DNA of 64,000 bases from Xylocopa sonorina (lineage: Eukaryota; Arthropoda; Insecta; Hymenoptera; Apidae): contig NC_135199.1 of the NCBI RefSeq assembly GCF_050948175.1, positions 6,762,501-6,826,500 of the forward strand. Reading direction: 5' to 3'. Both the position numbers and the translations under genes were made by a program. Below the pieces are notes generated by a model, which had not been told where the DNA came from, ran no database searches, and was given only the letters and a program-made list of their open reading frames with translations. Each line of letters begins with the position of its first letter. The stretch's first letter is position 1. Positions 35,356 to 47,200 of the stretch are shown in pieces.

Positions 35356-38300
35356 CTACGCGAAAAAAAATATTAAATTGATAAAAATAATCAGTCATAA
35401 CAGAATTTAAGCGGTAGCATATGCATTCAGTTTTTATCAATGCAAATTTACATTTGTAATAGAAATTAGTGACTGAAGGATGTATTTCAAGGTAAAAAAA
35501 TGATACTTTCTGAAATTTTTCTATTCCATAACTTACTTTTTCCCTGAATTAGCTTTAAAATTTCTAGAAAATTCCCAGAACTATTCACTATGCTAAGCGC
35601 AAAAGCTTAGTGCTCTAACGTCAACGCGTTTTCACGTCACCACCAAATTCCATACTTTTACAATACACAGTTACGATCACCGAAGCCACTTGACAGCAGT
35701 AACAGTAATTTCCTCGCGACATTTGAATCCCTTCGTGTATCCATAGTTCATCATGAAATTCGCGAATTACTGATACTTCCACAATCCCCTGGACATCCAA
35801 AAGAACCCTCCAAACTCCACCACCGAACCAGATAAAAAAAATCAACCCATCGTTAGTTTTCCCTCGAACCTTACTTATCCCTTTACTTTCCCCCTTGTGC
35901 GTTAAATACATCACCCTGAGGGCTTACTTTCGGCTCACTAATCTCCTTTTTAGAGGCTCACTTTCAATCTAGGTACAATCCGTCACGATCGAAGAATCTC
36001 GCTACTTGAACACCTTATTTGAACCAATAACATCTAGCAAATAATCAGCACAATCGAGTTTAACATGTCCAGGGAAGACGCGCGACTTTCGAAGATTCTT
36101 CAAGGTGTGTACCAAGTTGCTGTGCATGGAGCCCCGGCAGGCTCCGCGCGACTACAATTTTTCAGGAACTCGAGGATCAGAGTGGAACGTCGAGGAACGC
36201 AGGACCGCAACTCAGAAGCGGAGAGAGACGGTGTGCCACAGGTGACGGCGAGAAAAAGCGAAAGGACGACTGGAAAGGCTGTTGTAATCGTTGTGCAAGA
36301 GGCAACATTGATCGAATTGGGACCACGGAGTGGCTGGTGACTAGGACATGCACGTGCTAGGCATGTATTGTTGCGGCGGGATCGCGCACAGTATCTGGAA
36401 GAAATACTACTAGAAACTATTTCATCTAATTAATTTGACTTCTCACTCTTTCAGGAAGTTATGAAATATATTCAGTTCTGTAGATATCATTTTTACCCTT
36501 TCGTGAATAAATCTGGAATCGTGTCGTAGAGCCATAGAGACAAAGATCTCCTAGCTGGAGCATTCGCGTGCGTTAAATGGAAAGGAAACTCTAAAAACAT
36601 GTACTATGTTATATTTCTAACAACGCATAGAAATAGGACAAGTTTATAGGAACGGTACATAAATATATGCAAGTATACCTACAATCGTAGATTCTGCAAC
36701 ACGACGGTATATTTTCTATCATCTGTATACACTTTGAATTGCCCCAGGGACCGGTAAAAGTATCGGTTGCCCATAGAAAGCGGTCACGGACTACGTAAAA
36801 CGTTCCTCAGCCTCTACCAGGCTACTCACGTGCTTGCGTTCGGAGATCACGTGGATCTTATGCCGGAAGACTGTGCAATGCGATATTTTTCATCTTTCCC
36901 TTCGAACTATGGATACACGATAGACGTATCTTTCTCACCAAACATTTTAAATAACTTCATTTCTGAGTGACAAGGTCCACGTTGCTAAATTCTACGTCCT
37001 ACAACGTTATATCGGTGGATATAAAGAATTTATATTGAAAGAACGATGATTCTGTGTAAATACGAAAGAGAAAAAGAATTCTGAATAAGTACAACAATAC
37101 GAGACATTTGTTAGTTATTTTTAATTACTACATTGCACAATGTTGTGCAATACTTAAAGAAGGCTACGAGATTACAAACCATGCTAATTTAACGTTAAAT
37201 GTCCTAGGAAAGATTGTATACCAGTCGTAGGCAAAATCTTATTTGAAAAAGGATTAATTGCTCTTAATTGGTTTGCTGTGACACAGATGAGGACATTAAA
37301 AAGACTAATCTCAGGCGCCTTTTTAAGCTATTTCATATTTCGTGCGATTAATAAAACGTTTATAATCTATAAAAGTAGGTCATGGACTTATGCAGCCTGT
37401 TGCTGGTCTGCAGTAGACCATTCACGTGTTTCCTTCTACAATTCACATGTATCACGAGGAGAAAGGGCACAGATATAAATTGCTAATTAAAAAACGTTCG
37501 ACAAGTACTCTAAACACTTAACTCATTATCTGTATCGAAGATAACTTCATTCCTATATTAAAAGAAAAATTAAATTCATATATTTCCTCATAAAATTCCA
37601 ATTAATTTTCGCAGGAAACTAACTACAAACAATGGATGACAAATACTGATTATTTTTACCTGATACCAACGCAATAACTTAAAGTAGATTCCGAATAGAT
37701 ATCACATAGACGCTAGCATCTTCTCAACAATTTACCAGTGACTTTACGCAACGTAATCGTAACGTTTAAAAGAGGTATTACTCTAGAATCATCGATGGCC
37801 TTAAACATTGCTTCGTATTTTCATCTATATCGCCGTAAACGAAAGAAATGCATTGAACCTAAACTTCGTATCACTTCTATAGTATCAAAATATATCGATT
37901 ACAGTTTACACGGCGGTGAACTTTCACCGATTAAACATTCAGTCACATTAAAGAGTAAATCGTGCCGATTAAAGGAATCGTTACCTATTATCCCGGTTGC
38001 GACTGAATCTTAAGTCCCTCCGGAGTGGTGATTTGCAAGTGAACGCGGATCAGGCGGCACAAGCTGACGAACGGATCGAAAATGCTTTTCGGTGGTGAAT
38101 CGTGTTCTCTGGAAGCGAAACCCATTTACCTTCCAGTGGCACGGTGCCTGCATCCGACTCGGATTGCCCCTCGCGATGTTACCTGCAACGTAACGTTTCA
38201 GTTTAAAACAACCGTTCCTAGTAACTATTTTCATCACATATCAAAGAATCCACCGATCTTCTCGTCAAAACGTCAACATCACGCCACGCATTTCCTCTTC

Positions 38301-39732
38301 GCAATCATCCAAACTGCCTCCTAATTACTCATAATACTTACTAATCGCAGATGCGCTTGTTTTATTCCACGTTAACTGGCGTTACTTAACGCGGTAGTAG
38401 TTTTGGTATCTGGTTCCGGTTAAAAAGACTGGTTCACGTCGCACAAGCTTCGAAATCGATGCACGTAAAAAAAGCTCTCTGGTCGAAGTGAATATTTTCG
38501 CCACCGGTTTCTGCAAACCGGTCTCGACCTAATGCGTTGGGCTCGCCGTAACGTGGTACGTTGCGCGCGACGCTGCTGCACGCTATCGACGGTTGAAACA
38601 CGTGTTCCCATGCTCACGTGCACCGTCCTTTAAACGATATACCTGTATATATACTTGGAAGGCATTCGACACGACTAACCAATGTACAGATATACCGTGT
38701 ACACTTCTCTACAGCGCGATGTGCGTCATCATCGTTGCGTGCCGTTTCTTCCGTCTCTAAGACACAGTTTCCCAAACTATTCCGCGAAACGTCGATGTTC
38801 TGCGAACGATCGCTAAGTGGTGTACAAAAAATTCTTAGACCGACGTAAAGAACAACGAAATATTGTCTGGTTTATTATTAAACACATTGAAAAACGTTTC
38901 TTTTATAGGTATTACATGAAAATAGATTTTTATGTGGTCCTATTGATGCTTTTTAAGGAGTAATTGTTTGAAATAATTGCAACGAAGAAACAAAAGACAG
39001 CAGAAGCTTAACTGCTTTCTCCTGTTTCAATACTATCTTTTGTTATTGGATATATAATTAAAAATCATGAGTGTTTGACACTTAATATTACTGGACAATG
39101 TTTTTCATGTTAAATTTCTCGTTTCATAAAGCAAGCATAAAATAAGGTTTTCTTAAGGAATAAGAAATAAGGTTTTTTTAAGGAATTTAATTCATGTTAC
39201 ACGAATACTATGCAGGAATTTTAATGATCGCAACATTTATTTGGAATTGCAATTGGGTCTTGTACGTGTGACTTGTGTATTCAAAACATCTAGTCGGTTC
39301 TACGTGCCATAATTTATTTACCACGTATGACGTCTTGCTGATGACTCGTCGATATGTTTAAAAAACTGTAATCTGCAGAAAACGCAATTATCACTATCTA
39401 TGATTCATTCGGAAGGAAATGTATGTAAAGAGAAGAAAGATAGAAGACTTTTCACTTGACAGTTACACGTAGTAAATATCATGACGCACAATTGGCTACT
39501 GAAGAAGAGCGTGTAACTTAGAATGGGTGGGAGCGATTGATGAACCGATACTTAGGAGCGTAACATTTCTGGGTAGCGTACATAAATTAGTGCTTCCCTC
39601 CTCTATAAGCATTATAATTAAATTTCTAACTAATCAATTTTACGATTAAAGCTTTTTGTAGAATCGCTTTCGTTTCAATTGTTTTGGTACTGTAAAAACG
39701 AAATGGGATATCTAGTATTGTAATACTTAAAA

Positions 39733-39766
<34 letters not shown>

Positions 39767-39928
39767 GAATATAAGATATCGTTACTTTACTGTTATGTAG
39801 TAAATAAGAATTATTATAGCTTAGCGAATTTTGAAATATATTGTTTGTAATAACATAGCAAATTTTTAAGTCATTTAAAATTACGGAATTATGGCGCTCT
39901 GAAAATATACGACACGCGCGCGCCGTTT
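35356..39928. other. Region upstream of the FBXL3-like exons
   Basis: No exon could be supported on either strand. A GC-rich block at 36,065-36,340, including the hairpin GGAGCC...GGCTCC, may be the promoter or 5'UTR of the FBXL3-like gene. A second CpG-rich patch lies at 38,020-38,640. A pure A-run followed by TA repeats is listed separately. The missing F-box exon should lie here or beyond on the minus strand. Confidence 0.4.
39729..39766. repeat. Poly(A) run followed by (TA)n
   Basis: Twenty-two consecutive A residues followed by eight TA units. It could be the tail of an old retroposed element or simple-sequence growth. No target-site duplication was found by eye. Confidence 0.7.
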
Positions 39929-39929
39929 G

Positions 39930-40110
39930 TGTGAACAAGTCGCAAATCGTTATCGACAGCGAAGTAAACTGTTGCAGACTACTAGCGTCATCTCTGTGGA
40001 AAGCACTGAAACTAACGCCTGACTGGTTTCAGCGTTCATCCGAGAGATGGCGCTAGTAGTTTTCAGTAGTTTACTTCGCTGTCGATAACGATGTGCGACC
40101 AGTTTGAGCA
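39930..40110. repeat. Large imperfect inverted repeat (arms about 75 bp)
   Basis: The left arm (about 39,936-40,011) and right arm (about 40,026-40,102) are inverted copies with roughly 80 percent identity and a loop of about 14 bases. The central part, including ATCGTTATCGACAGCGAAGT, is identical. Each arm contains a CTAGCGYCATCTCT block. On the right arm this reads AGAGATGGCGCTAG, which fits the CTCF core; on the left one base differs (GAC instead of GGC). It lies about 450 bp upstream of the CLCC1-like start codon. It may be a fold-back or MITE element, or a paired insulator-type site. Confidence 0.75.
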
Positions 40111-40255
40111 CTTTTTACAGAGAAGGCGCCACGGGTTCTGGAGTAGGGTCGGTACTATCTATCTCACTCTTTCTTATAGCATATTTCTCTCTCTGATCTA
40201 TGTAATTCTGGTGGCATAACCCTTGTGGCGTTACGGAACCTGAGGGCGCCACCTT
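40044..40255. promoter_or_regulatory. Cluster of CTCF-like motifs upstream of CLCC1
   Basis: Three GGCGC-type motifs within about 210 bp: AGATGGCGCTAG at about 40,046 (plus), AGAAGGCGCCAC at about 40,121 (plus) and AAGGTGGCGCCC read on the minus strand at about 40,243-40,254. The first and last fit the CTCF core AGRKGGCGC closely; the middle one is weaker. They sit between the FBXL3-like gene and the CLCC1-like gene, as boundary elements often do. Binding is inference. Confidence 0.4.
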
Positions 40256-40552
40256 AATAAGTTTGTATATGTATACCTAGAATAGAGGTTAGTGATGTCA
40301 TGTTTAAATGCGATGATTCAATCGTAGGTGTTTAGTTTTTTCTACAGCGCATCTTTTATACGTGTGTTGTCGCATTTTGTGGTTCCCATGTATGGTAACA
40401 GTAGTTTATTTGTACTTTACCGCATTCTGTTCTTTTAAACCACTTTATTGATGTACATGCAGTGTATTTAGAAGTTGAAAAGAAGGTTAAGGGGGAATTG
40501 ACAGCACGTATATTTTCGGCTTTAAATATAAACATCAGTTGTTGAGAATATT

Positions 40553-42719
40553 ATGATTTTCATTAATATGAAATCTTTAAAGAAATTTATGTTTGTACTG
40601 GTTAATGTTCTTGCCTTTGTATTACTTGTTGATTGTGAAGATGAAAACTATTTTGAAGATACAGTGTAAGTATACTGGTGAATTATGTTTGTTACTTCTA
40701 CATTTTAAGTAATAATTATTCGTTGACATGCACATATAATAATAAGTAATTATGTATTTATATTTACAGAAATCCAGAAAATTTGGTTGATCCACATTCA
40801 TTTTATTACGATAAACAAAATAAAATGATGATCAAATATAAAATGATGGATACGTAAGTATAAACGTAACTTGTATACGACTTGTATCACAATGGAATTA
40901 TATTGGCTTGATTTTTTAATTGGATAAATGGATATTGATCTCTTTAGATCCAGAGAAATCTCAGAAGAAAGCACTGAAATTCAAAGTGAGTTGGTCCTTG
41001 AACAATCAAATTATGGCAGTCAAGAAGGAGTCTTTTATAAACGATTAATTAATTTGTTACTAACGAATATTCATATACAGGTAATAGGAAAGTATTCACA
41101 ATACAATCGTATTTAGGTATAATATACTAATTATTAAACATAGGACAGGGATGAGATGTCAATAACAGGATTATTAGAGATTAAAGTATCTCATTCTCAA
41201 ATGGAAATGCTCCAAAATTTCAATTTCCAGAAGACATCTTTAAGACAGATCGATGAAATTTTAAGTAATATAATTAAAAAACCACAATACAGTTATGTAC
41301 ATGGAGTTACTACATACATTTTTAATGCGCTGCAAGGAGTTCTTCTCATGTTACTTGAGAAAATAGGAGATTATGTAAGAATTTTTATTCCATTTTATTA
41401 CATTACCATATACGCTTCACGGATATATGTAAAAGGAATTTTATGGGTTCAATGTTTTAGCCAAATGAAGCTATGATTGCAGTTGCAATGTTATTGATCT
41501 TTCTAACAATTAGAATGCTAAAAGGGGGTCAAAGATTTTCTTTCGTTAATTTCATACAATTCATATGTATACTAAGTTTCTTTATGACTTGGTGGCAGCT
41601 TATACAGGTAAGTAATAACGATTAAAAAAATAATAAGAAAATTTTAAGCTTTAATGTTACTTCCTAACAGAATTAATATTTTTGTGAAGGAAGCCGAGAT
41701 TAAGTATACTGCTGCACAAATGAAATACACAACGATACCAATCTCGTGTCAACCAGATAAGATGAATATGTGGGATAAATTTGTTTCACTCTTCTGTAAG
41801 TGTATATTATTTTTAGTAGATTGTAAATGTTTATAAACTATAAATATACAGTTAATATCTTTTGTTGGTAGATAGCGATGATTGCGAGCAGTATTATAAA
41901 ACAATGATGACCAATCCAAAATTAAAAGTCACACCTGCATTGGCATTATCACATTTTATTACCACTGTTATTCTTCATCCAATCACTCATGTAGGAACTG
42001 TTGTCTCTGATTTTATAAATAATGCCACAGGTAACTGGAAACTTTTAATATGTTTGTCGTTGAATTTATTGAGTAACTTTTTATATTTTCTTTGACTTGT
42101 TTTTAGTTGAACTGCCATGGACATATGGCTGGATTGTAAGATGCGTACTTTTCCTGTGTGTAGGTCTTGTTATAATACTGATACCCTTTTTACTATCTGG
42201 CGCATCTTTCAACTTCGGTTTAGGACCATTACTGAGATTTGCAATTAGCTATCCTAAATCTAATGAACAAGGTAATTCATCACACAGTATAGACAAACGA
42301 GAACCCGTACAAATATTTCTTCAGGTAATTTACAGTTCTTTTCATTTTGAGTGTATCATTTTTGTATCGTTGTTGGCCCACACTTGATCGTTAATAATTT
42401 TATTTGATTGGTAAAAAATGAATGCTATATAAAATTTGTTCAGGTACCTCAAGAGATCAATGTACCACAAATAACAAACGCTTCGAAAACAAAGCAATCC
42501 AAAGCTCTGCAAGTTATAAAAGATCGTGGCGATGAAGAAAATAGCGCGACAGATAGTAATCCTGACAGTAATGATCAAGAATATTGTAATGATTTTTCTT
42601 GTGGCGATACGATAAAAAATATTAAATTATTATCGACTGATGATAAGATAGAAAAGAAAGATAATAAGCATGAAGATGTAGAAGAAGTGAAGAAGCACGT
42701 TGGATGTGGAGACGGTTAA
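40553..42719 (+). CDS. CLCC1-like ER chloride channel, nine exons
   Basis: Exons 40553-40665, 40770-40853, 40948-41080, 41144-41374, 41461-41607, 41690-41795, 41872-42030, 42107-42324 and 42444-42719 join in phase to 488 aa. It starts with a signal-peptide-like stretch (FMFVLVNVLAFVLLVDC), followed by an acidic region and VDPHSFYYD. Exon 5 has two hydrophobic segments. The family block is CEQYYKTMMTNPKLKVTPALA, then FITTVILHPITHVGTVVSDF, then a third membrane segment (VLFLCVGLVIILIPFLLSG) and a long acidic, Lys-rich tail. This matches the chloride channel CLIC-like 1 family, which acts in the ER membrane and supports ER ion balance. Exon 6 uses an unusual acceptor (GTGAAG); the better-looking CTAACAG 19 bases upstream would put a stop in frame. 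The start is the first ATG before the signal peptide; a second in-frame ATG lies six codons on. Confidence 0.88.
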
Positions 42720-44200
42720 ATGTTCGTTAATATTTTATATTAACTTGCTTCTTAATGTGTATATACCTGTTGTTTATTTCTACTGCATATCTAATATAAG
42801 GATATTTAAATTTAGGCCTATTATTAATTTTCAAGTAATATTACTACAACCTAAAATTACTTAAAATTAATTTAATATTAGTGAATCACTTATTTAACGA
42901 AAAATTTCAATCGCTTTTATGTGTGATATGCGTTGTGAATAAGAATCGATGCATCAGTATTAATTTTAGCATTATTTACAAAATCTGTTTATGTAATAAT
43001 TTAGTTGTGATTATGTATTGTACAAGAAAAATCAATATTTAATAGTTTACAGTATGACAAAACTGTTTACAGTATATGATCTAAATGCTTGAATTATACC
43101 TAAAATGTTGAAATACATATTTTTTTAGAAACAGGCATCATTCGTTTAATGTGATGTTCATGTCGGAACACAATTGTAAGGATCGATTTCCACGAAAGAG
43201 GATACGGCCATTAATGCGAATTCAGCCTAATGAATGGCAAACAAACAAGAAATCTGGCAAATGTCTGCATTTTCGTAATTGGAAGGAGTGCGGATACGAT
43301 TTTATAGGAGAAAATGAATCGCAAAGATAAGCAGTCTGAGAGATGAAAAGTTAGAGGAACTGTTTCTAGGATAAACAGTAAGTTAACTTTCATATATACC
43401 TGATTGATTTTTATCGCACTCCTCGCGTACATTTCGCGGAAATGGAATTCGAATTTCACATTTTCAAATTCGAAAAATTTAGACGCGTTTCTCAGGCGCG
43501 TCTAGTTTTTGGTTGCACAAAGAGTTTAATCGACGTAAACTGAAAATGGCATGCCTGATTACACCGGTGTTGGGTTGATAAAAAAAGTTGGAGCTGGTAG
43601 ACCAAAATATTTAGAATAGGCTCGATCGAATGGAACAGCGGCAGAACTTTTTCAAGTTGTTCATAGATCCATAAACAGCAAGCGTGTTTATAATTGGAAG
43701 AGAAGGATATGTATTTGGGGTATGGGGTTGGGTCTCATAGGGCTATAGATGCATTACATGCTCGAGATGACGCCTAAGAGAAGCGATACACGTAGTGCCA
43801 ACGTAGTGTTCAACCCTTAGTTCTGCTTCCGCGAACTAACATCGTTTCTACTACGTATGTTATATTATATTTGCCCTAGAAAATTCGTGCGTGTTGCCTA
43901 CTCGTTTAGTAGTACATAGGAAGCGCCCACGTCATCATCACCAGAATCGTTTATTAGTTCGATTTGTTGCTTTCTCTTAAAGAAGGACCTCAACCTTATT
44001 TATATTCAAGAAAGCGCCTTCTAAATTTAGAATTAATTACAAAAGTCATCAAATTATAATAGACGGTCGAACGATTAGAACACAAGCCGTCTGTCCTTTA
44101 AAAAATGCGAACGATCGCTTGACGTTCAACCTTGTCATTTCGTCAGTCTTGTTCTGAACGTTGCAACTGCGAGCAAGCATCGAGCAAGTTAAACGAGCGT
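42720..44200. other. AT-rich spacer after CLCC1
   Basis: 3'UTR and intergenic DNA with no supportable gene. A short hairpin (AGACGCG/CGCGTCT, 43,481-43,503) marks the point where composition begins to shift toward GC. By about 44.2 kb CpG is common. Confidence 0.5.
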
Positions 44201-47200
44201 TCGGCACGCTCGTAAGAAGTCTGAAAAGTTTTCACAAGTTCGTGAAAGTTGGGCGCAGACGTGGCTTAGTACGTCTCCGCGATGCCTAAAGCAGACACGA
44301 TCCTGGATGCATCGGGGAGCATCGAGAAGGCTATCAAAATAACGAACCTATCTCATTTCAAAGTGCCTTAGTTGCGCCTGACTGCGTCTAAAACGGAGCT
44401 GGATCCGTTCTGTGCACGTGCAACCGGGCTTTTCACCTGAAACCCAAACGGCCTCTCCTCGCATCTGCTCCATTGATGTCCCTGAATTCGCCATTAGTTG
44501 GCGGTGAGCCGCCAAAAATTCGAACAACTCCAAATGGCAGACGTCTGATCCGTGTACGGGTGTGTACGTGTGCTTACCACGATCTTCGAGATCGCTGTGC
44601 GGCGTTCCCTAAAGACTTCCTCTCGGCTGGGCACGAATATGATCGTTGAATCGATCATCGATCCACGAGGAAGATTTGCGGTCGACTGTGGACGCTCGCT
44701 CGGCCGGCTGGCATTATCCGTACACGTCTACGAAACGTCTTCGATAGTTTCGATTTTTCTTTGGCCAGTTTCTTCTTTGTCCGCGCGGTTCACCAGGGAA
44801 GGAAGTTGGATCGTTTTTACAGGGGACACTGTCATATCTCCCAAGGAGATTTTCGGGAAAGTTATCGATAATTCATTTTAAGTGGTACATTACAATTGGA
44901 AACTCCACAGCCAAGTTCCGAGAGGGAAGACAAACTTCCAGAGGCGGTCGAACTCTTCAACAAAGTGAAATACATAATGCATGCCTAGCTGGAACATAAT
45001 TAAACGAGGCGGGGGAAAGACGAAGTTTTAACCGATTTACTTCGTTCCCAGCTCGAGATAGACAATTCAACCTTAGTTCTTTCAGAACTTCCTCTTGGAA
45101 TATGCCACGATCTTCTTGATGATCGTCTTTCATTGCGATACCGTTTCGTGTAACTTGTCCATGTCTCGCGACGATCTGCGCGGCCATCGTCCACGTCAGA
45201 CTATAAAAATAACAAATTTCTTGGTCTCTTTCCGATTTCCTGGTAATTCGCACCGGTCATTGACAGGTTGGCTGGTTAATCCGTCGATGGAACGTGTGTT
45301 TCCGCAAACAATCGGCCATCGATACGCGATGCTGCCGGTTCTTGAGCGGCTTTGATCGCCAGCCTGTAAATTTTCGTACCTCCGCGTTCGCTGATCATGG
45401 ATTCGGTAACTCATGAGAGGTCTCTGGATATCGGCAAATGGATGGTGTGTGTAACGATCGGTTACCGCTACTAAACGTTTCGCTGTTCAGCCAGAATTGC
45501 TGAATGTAAACTGTCTATTACCGACGTTCAACCTGATCGTGTACGCTTCTGTTGAGTGCGCATTCATCAGCATTGTGCAACGCACCGAGACTGGAGAGAA
45601 CTGGAACGACATAGATTTTCTCTGGGCTTTCCTCCTTGCTCTGGATTTACGTTTGCCCGAACAAATACAATCAATGTCGTCGATGGTATGTCGACGATGG
45701 CTACTATACGAACACGCGGAAAATATTTTCTCCAGCCATTGTTTAACAGACTTTGCCTCATCGATACCCCCTCGTCGATCTCGTTCGATATCAAAATAAA
45801 TATTCTCGTCCAGTTCATAGACTTTCGCGCGAACATCGCGCACTAAATGGAGCTTCAGTAATGAGAATGCACCTTAAAATAATGCGTCCCAGTATCCACG
45901 GGGCACGATATTGCATCAAGATAGCAGCTTCTCTGTGGTCTATTAAAGCTGCCCACTGACAAGCCACCTGCCCGAGATCAAAGCTGCCTCTATGCATAGT
46001 TTATTAATTACTTCGTCGTGTAACGATTCACGAACAATTTAGCCGAGCATTAAGCGCCCAAAAGTTACGCATTCGTCTTTATCGCGATCGTTTCGGGCAA
46101 ATTATACATTGCCCGCGCAACTTTCCCCTTAAATTTCCACCGTTGAATTTATAACGACCGTGCAACAAAAGCATTTCAAACTGTAACTATTCATCTTTAT
46201 CGCGCGAGGAACCTCGCTAGATTATCAAACGTTGTTCAACGGAACTGAAAGATCACCATTCCAAGTAAAATGTCTTCAGCCAAAGACGAAGATTCTTTTC
46301 TTATCGGTTACATACCGTATCGTTTATTCGACACCGTTTCGTGTGTCGTCGTGGAAGCCTCGAAACGTCGGACCCAACGGCGTACCACGGTATCCTCATC
46401 GGGACCTTCGAGAGTGTCACGTGTAATTAACACGTTTGCCCAACACCGATACCCGGTGGATAGGCCCACCAAAAAGGAAAGTGTAATTCAATGTCGTATC
46501 CGTGGACGTACACGAGGCGAGCAGAAGTAACCGCGCGATAACGCGGCATTCCAGCGTGAGAGGGTAGTAATTAAGACCTGAACTGGTCCCAAGGGACTTG
46601 GGTACGCTGCGCCGTCTCCCTATATCTTATCGTACGGCTCGCTCGACTGGCTGTCCATGCTTTACTATGGGTTTATTCACCCAAGAGGGCAGTTCCGTAT
46701 CGCGGGACGCGTCGTTCTATGCGCGTAGCGTGAGTTCGATCGGCTGTTTTCTAATTATCACCCCCAGCCACCCCGGACGTGGTCGAAAGGGCGACCTTCC
46801 GCCACGGATTACCACGCGTTTCGACGCGGACCGCTTAGGTAAAATCGAGGAGGATTTACAAGTCCGTATCGATCCGAAACGCGTAGTCGGGCCGTGGCGC
46901 GAGAATAAAGGGCAGCAGCGGCCGAGATTATACGTTAACGGAATGGACGTTTAATTTTGTAGAGTCGAGCGGCCGTGGACAACGTGATAAATGCCGGCTG
47001 CAATGCCGGCGTAGACGGTGGAATTAGTCGCTGCGCGGTTGTTCGCCGTTCGATCGGACGCAGGGGCCATTAAATACCAGGAAATCGAACCGGTTTAAGA
47101 CGAGTCGAAAGCCATCCTGCGGATGAACGGATACAAAATGCGGGAAATCTGGTCGTACGCCAATTACCTCTGCCAGTTAACGCGTAACGAGCATTTTTCA

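Noticed and set aside
35530..35605. Possible extra FBXL3 exon ending in a strong GTAAGT donor
   Set aside because: One frame resembles an LRR, but its phase does not fit the next exon, which needs phase 0, and the fitting frame has a stop.
35621..35914. 97-codon minus-strand frame upstream of the FBXL3-like exons
   Set aside because: Has no F-box motif (no LP..L..I..YL or VC..W pattern), so it does not supply the missing domain.
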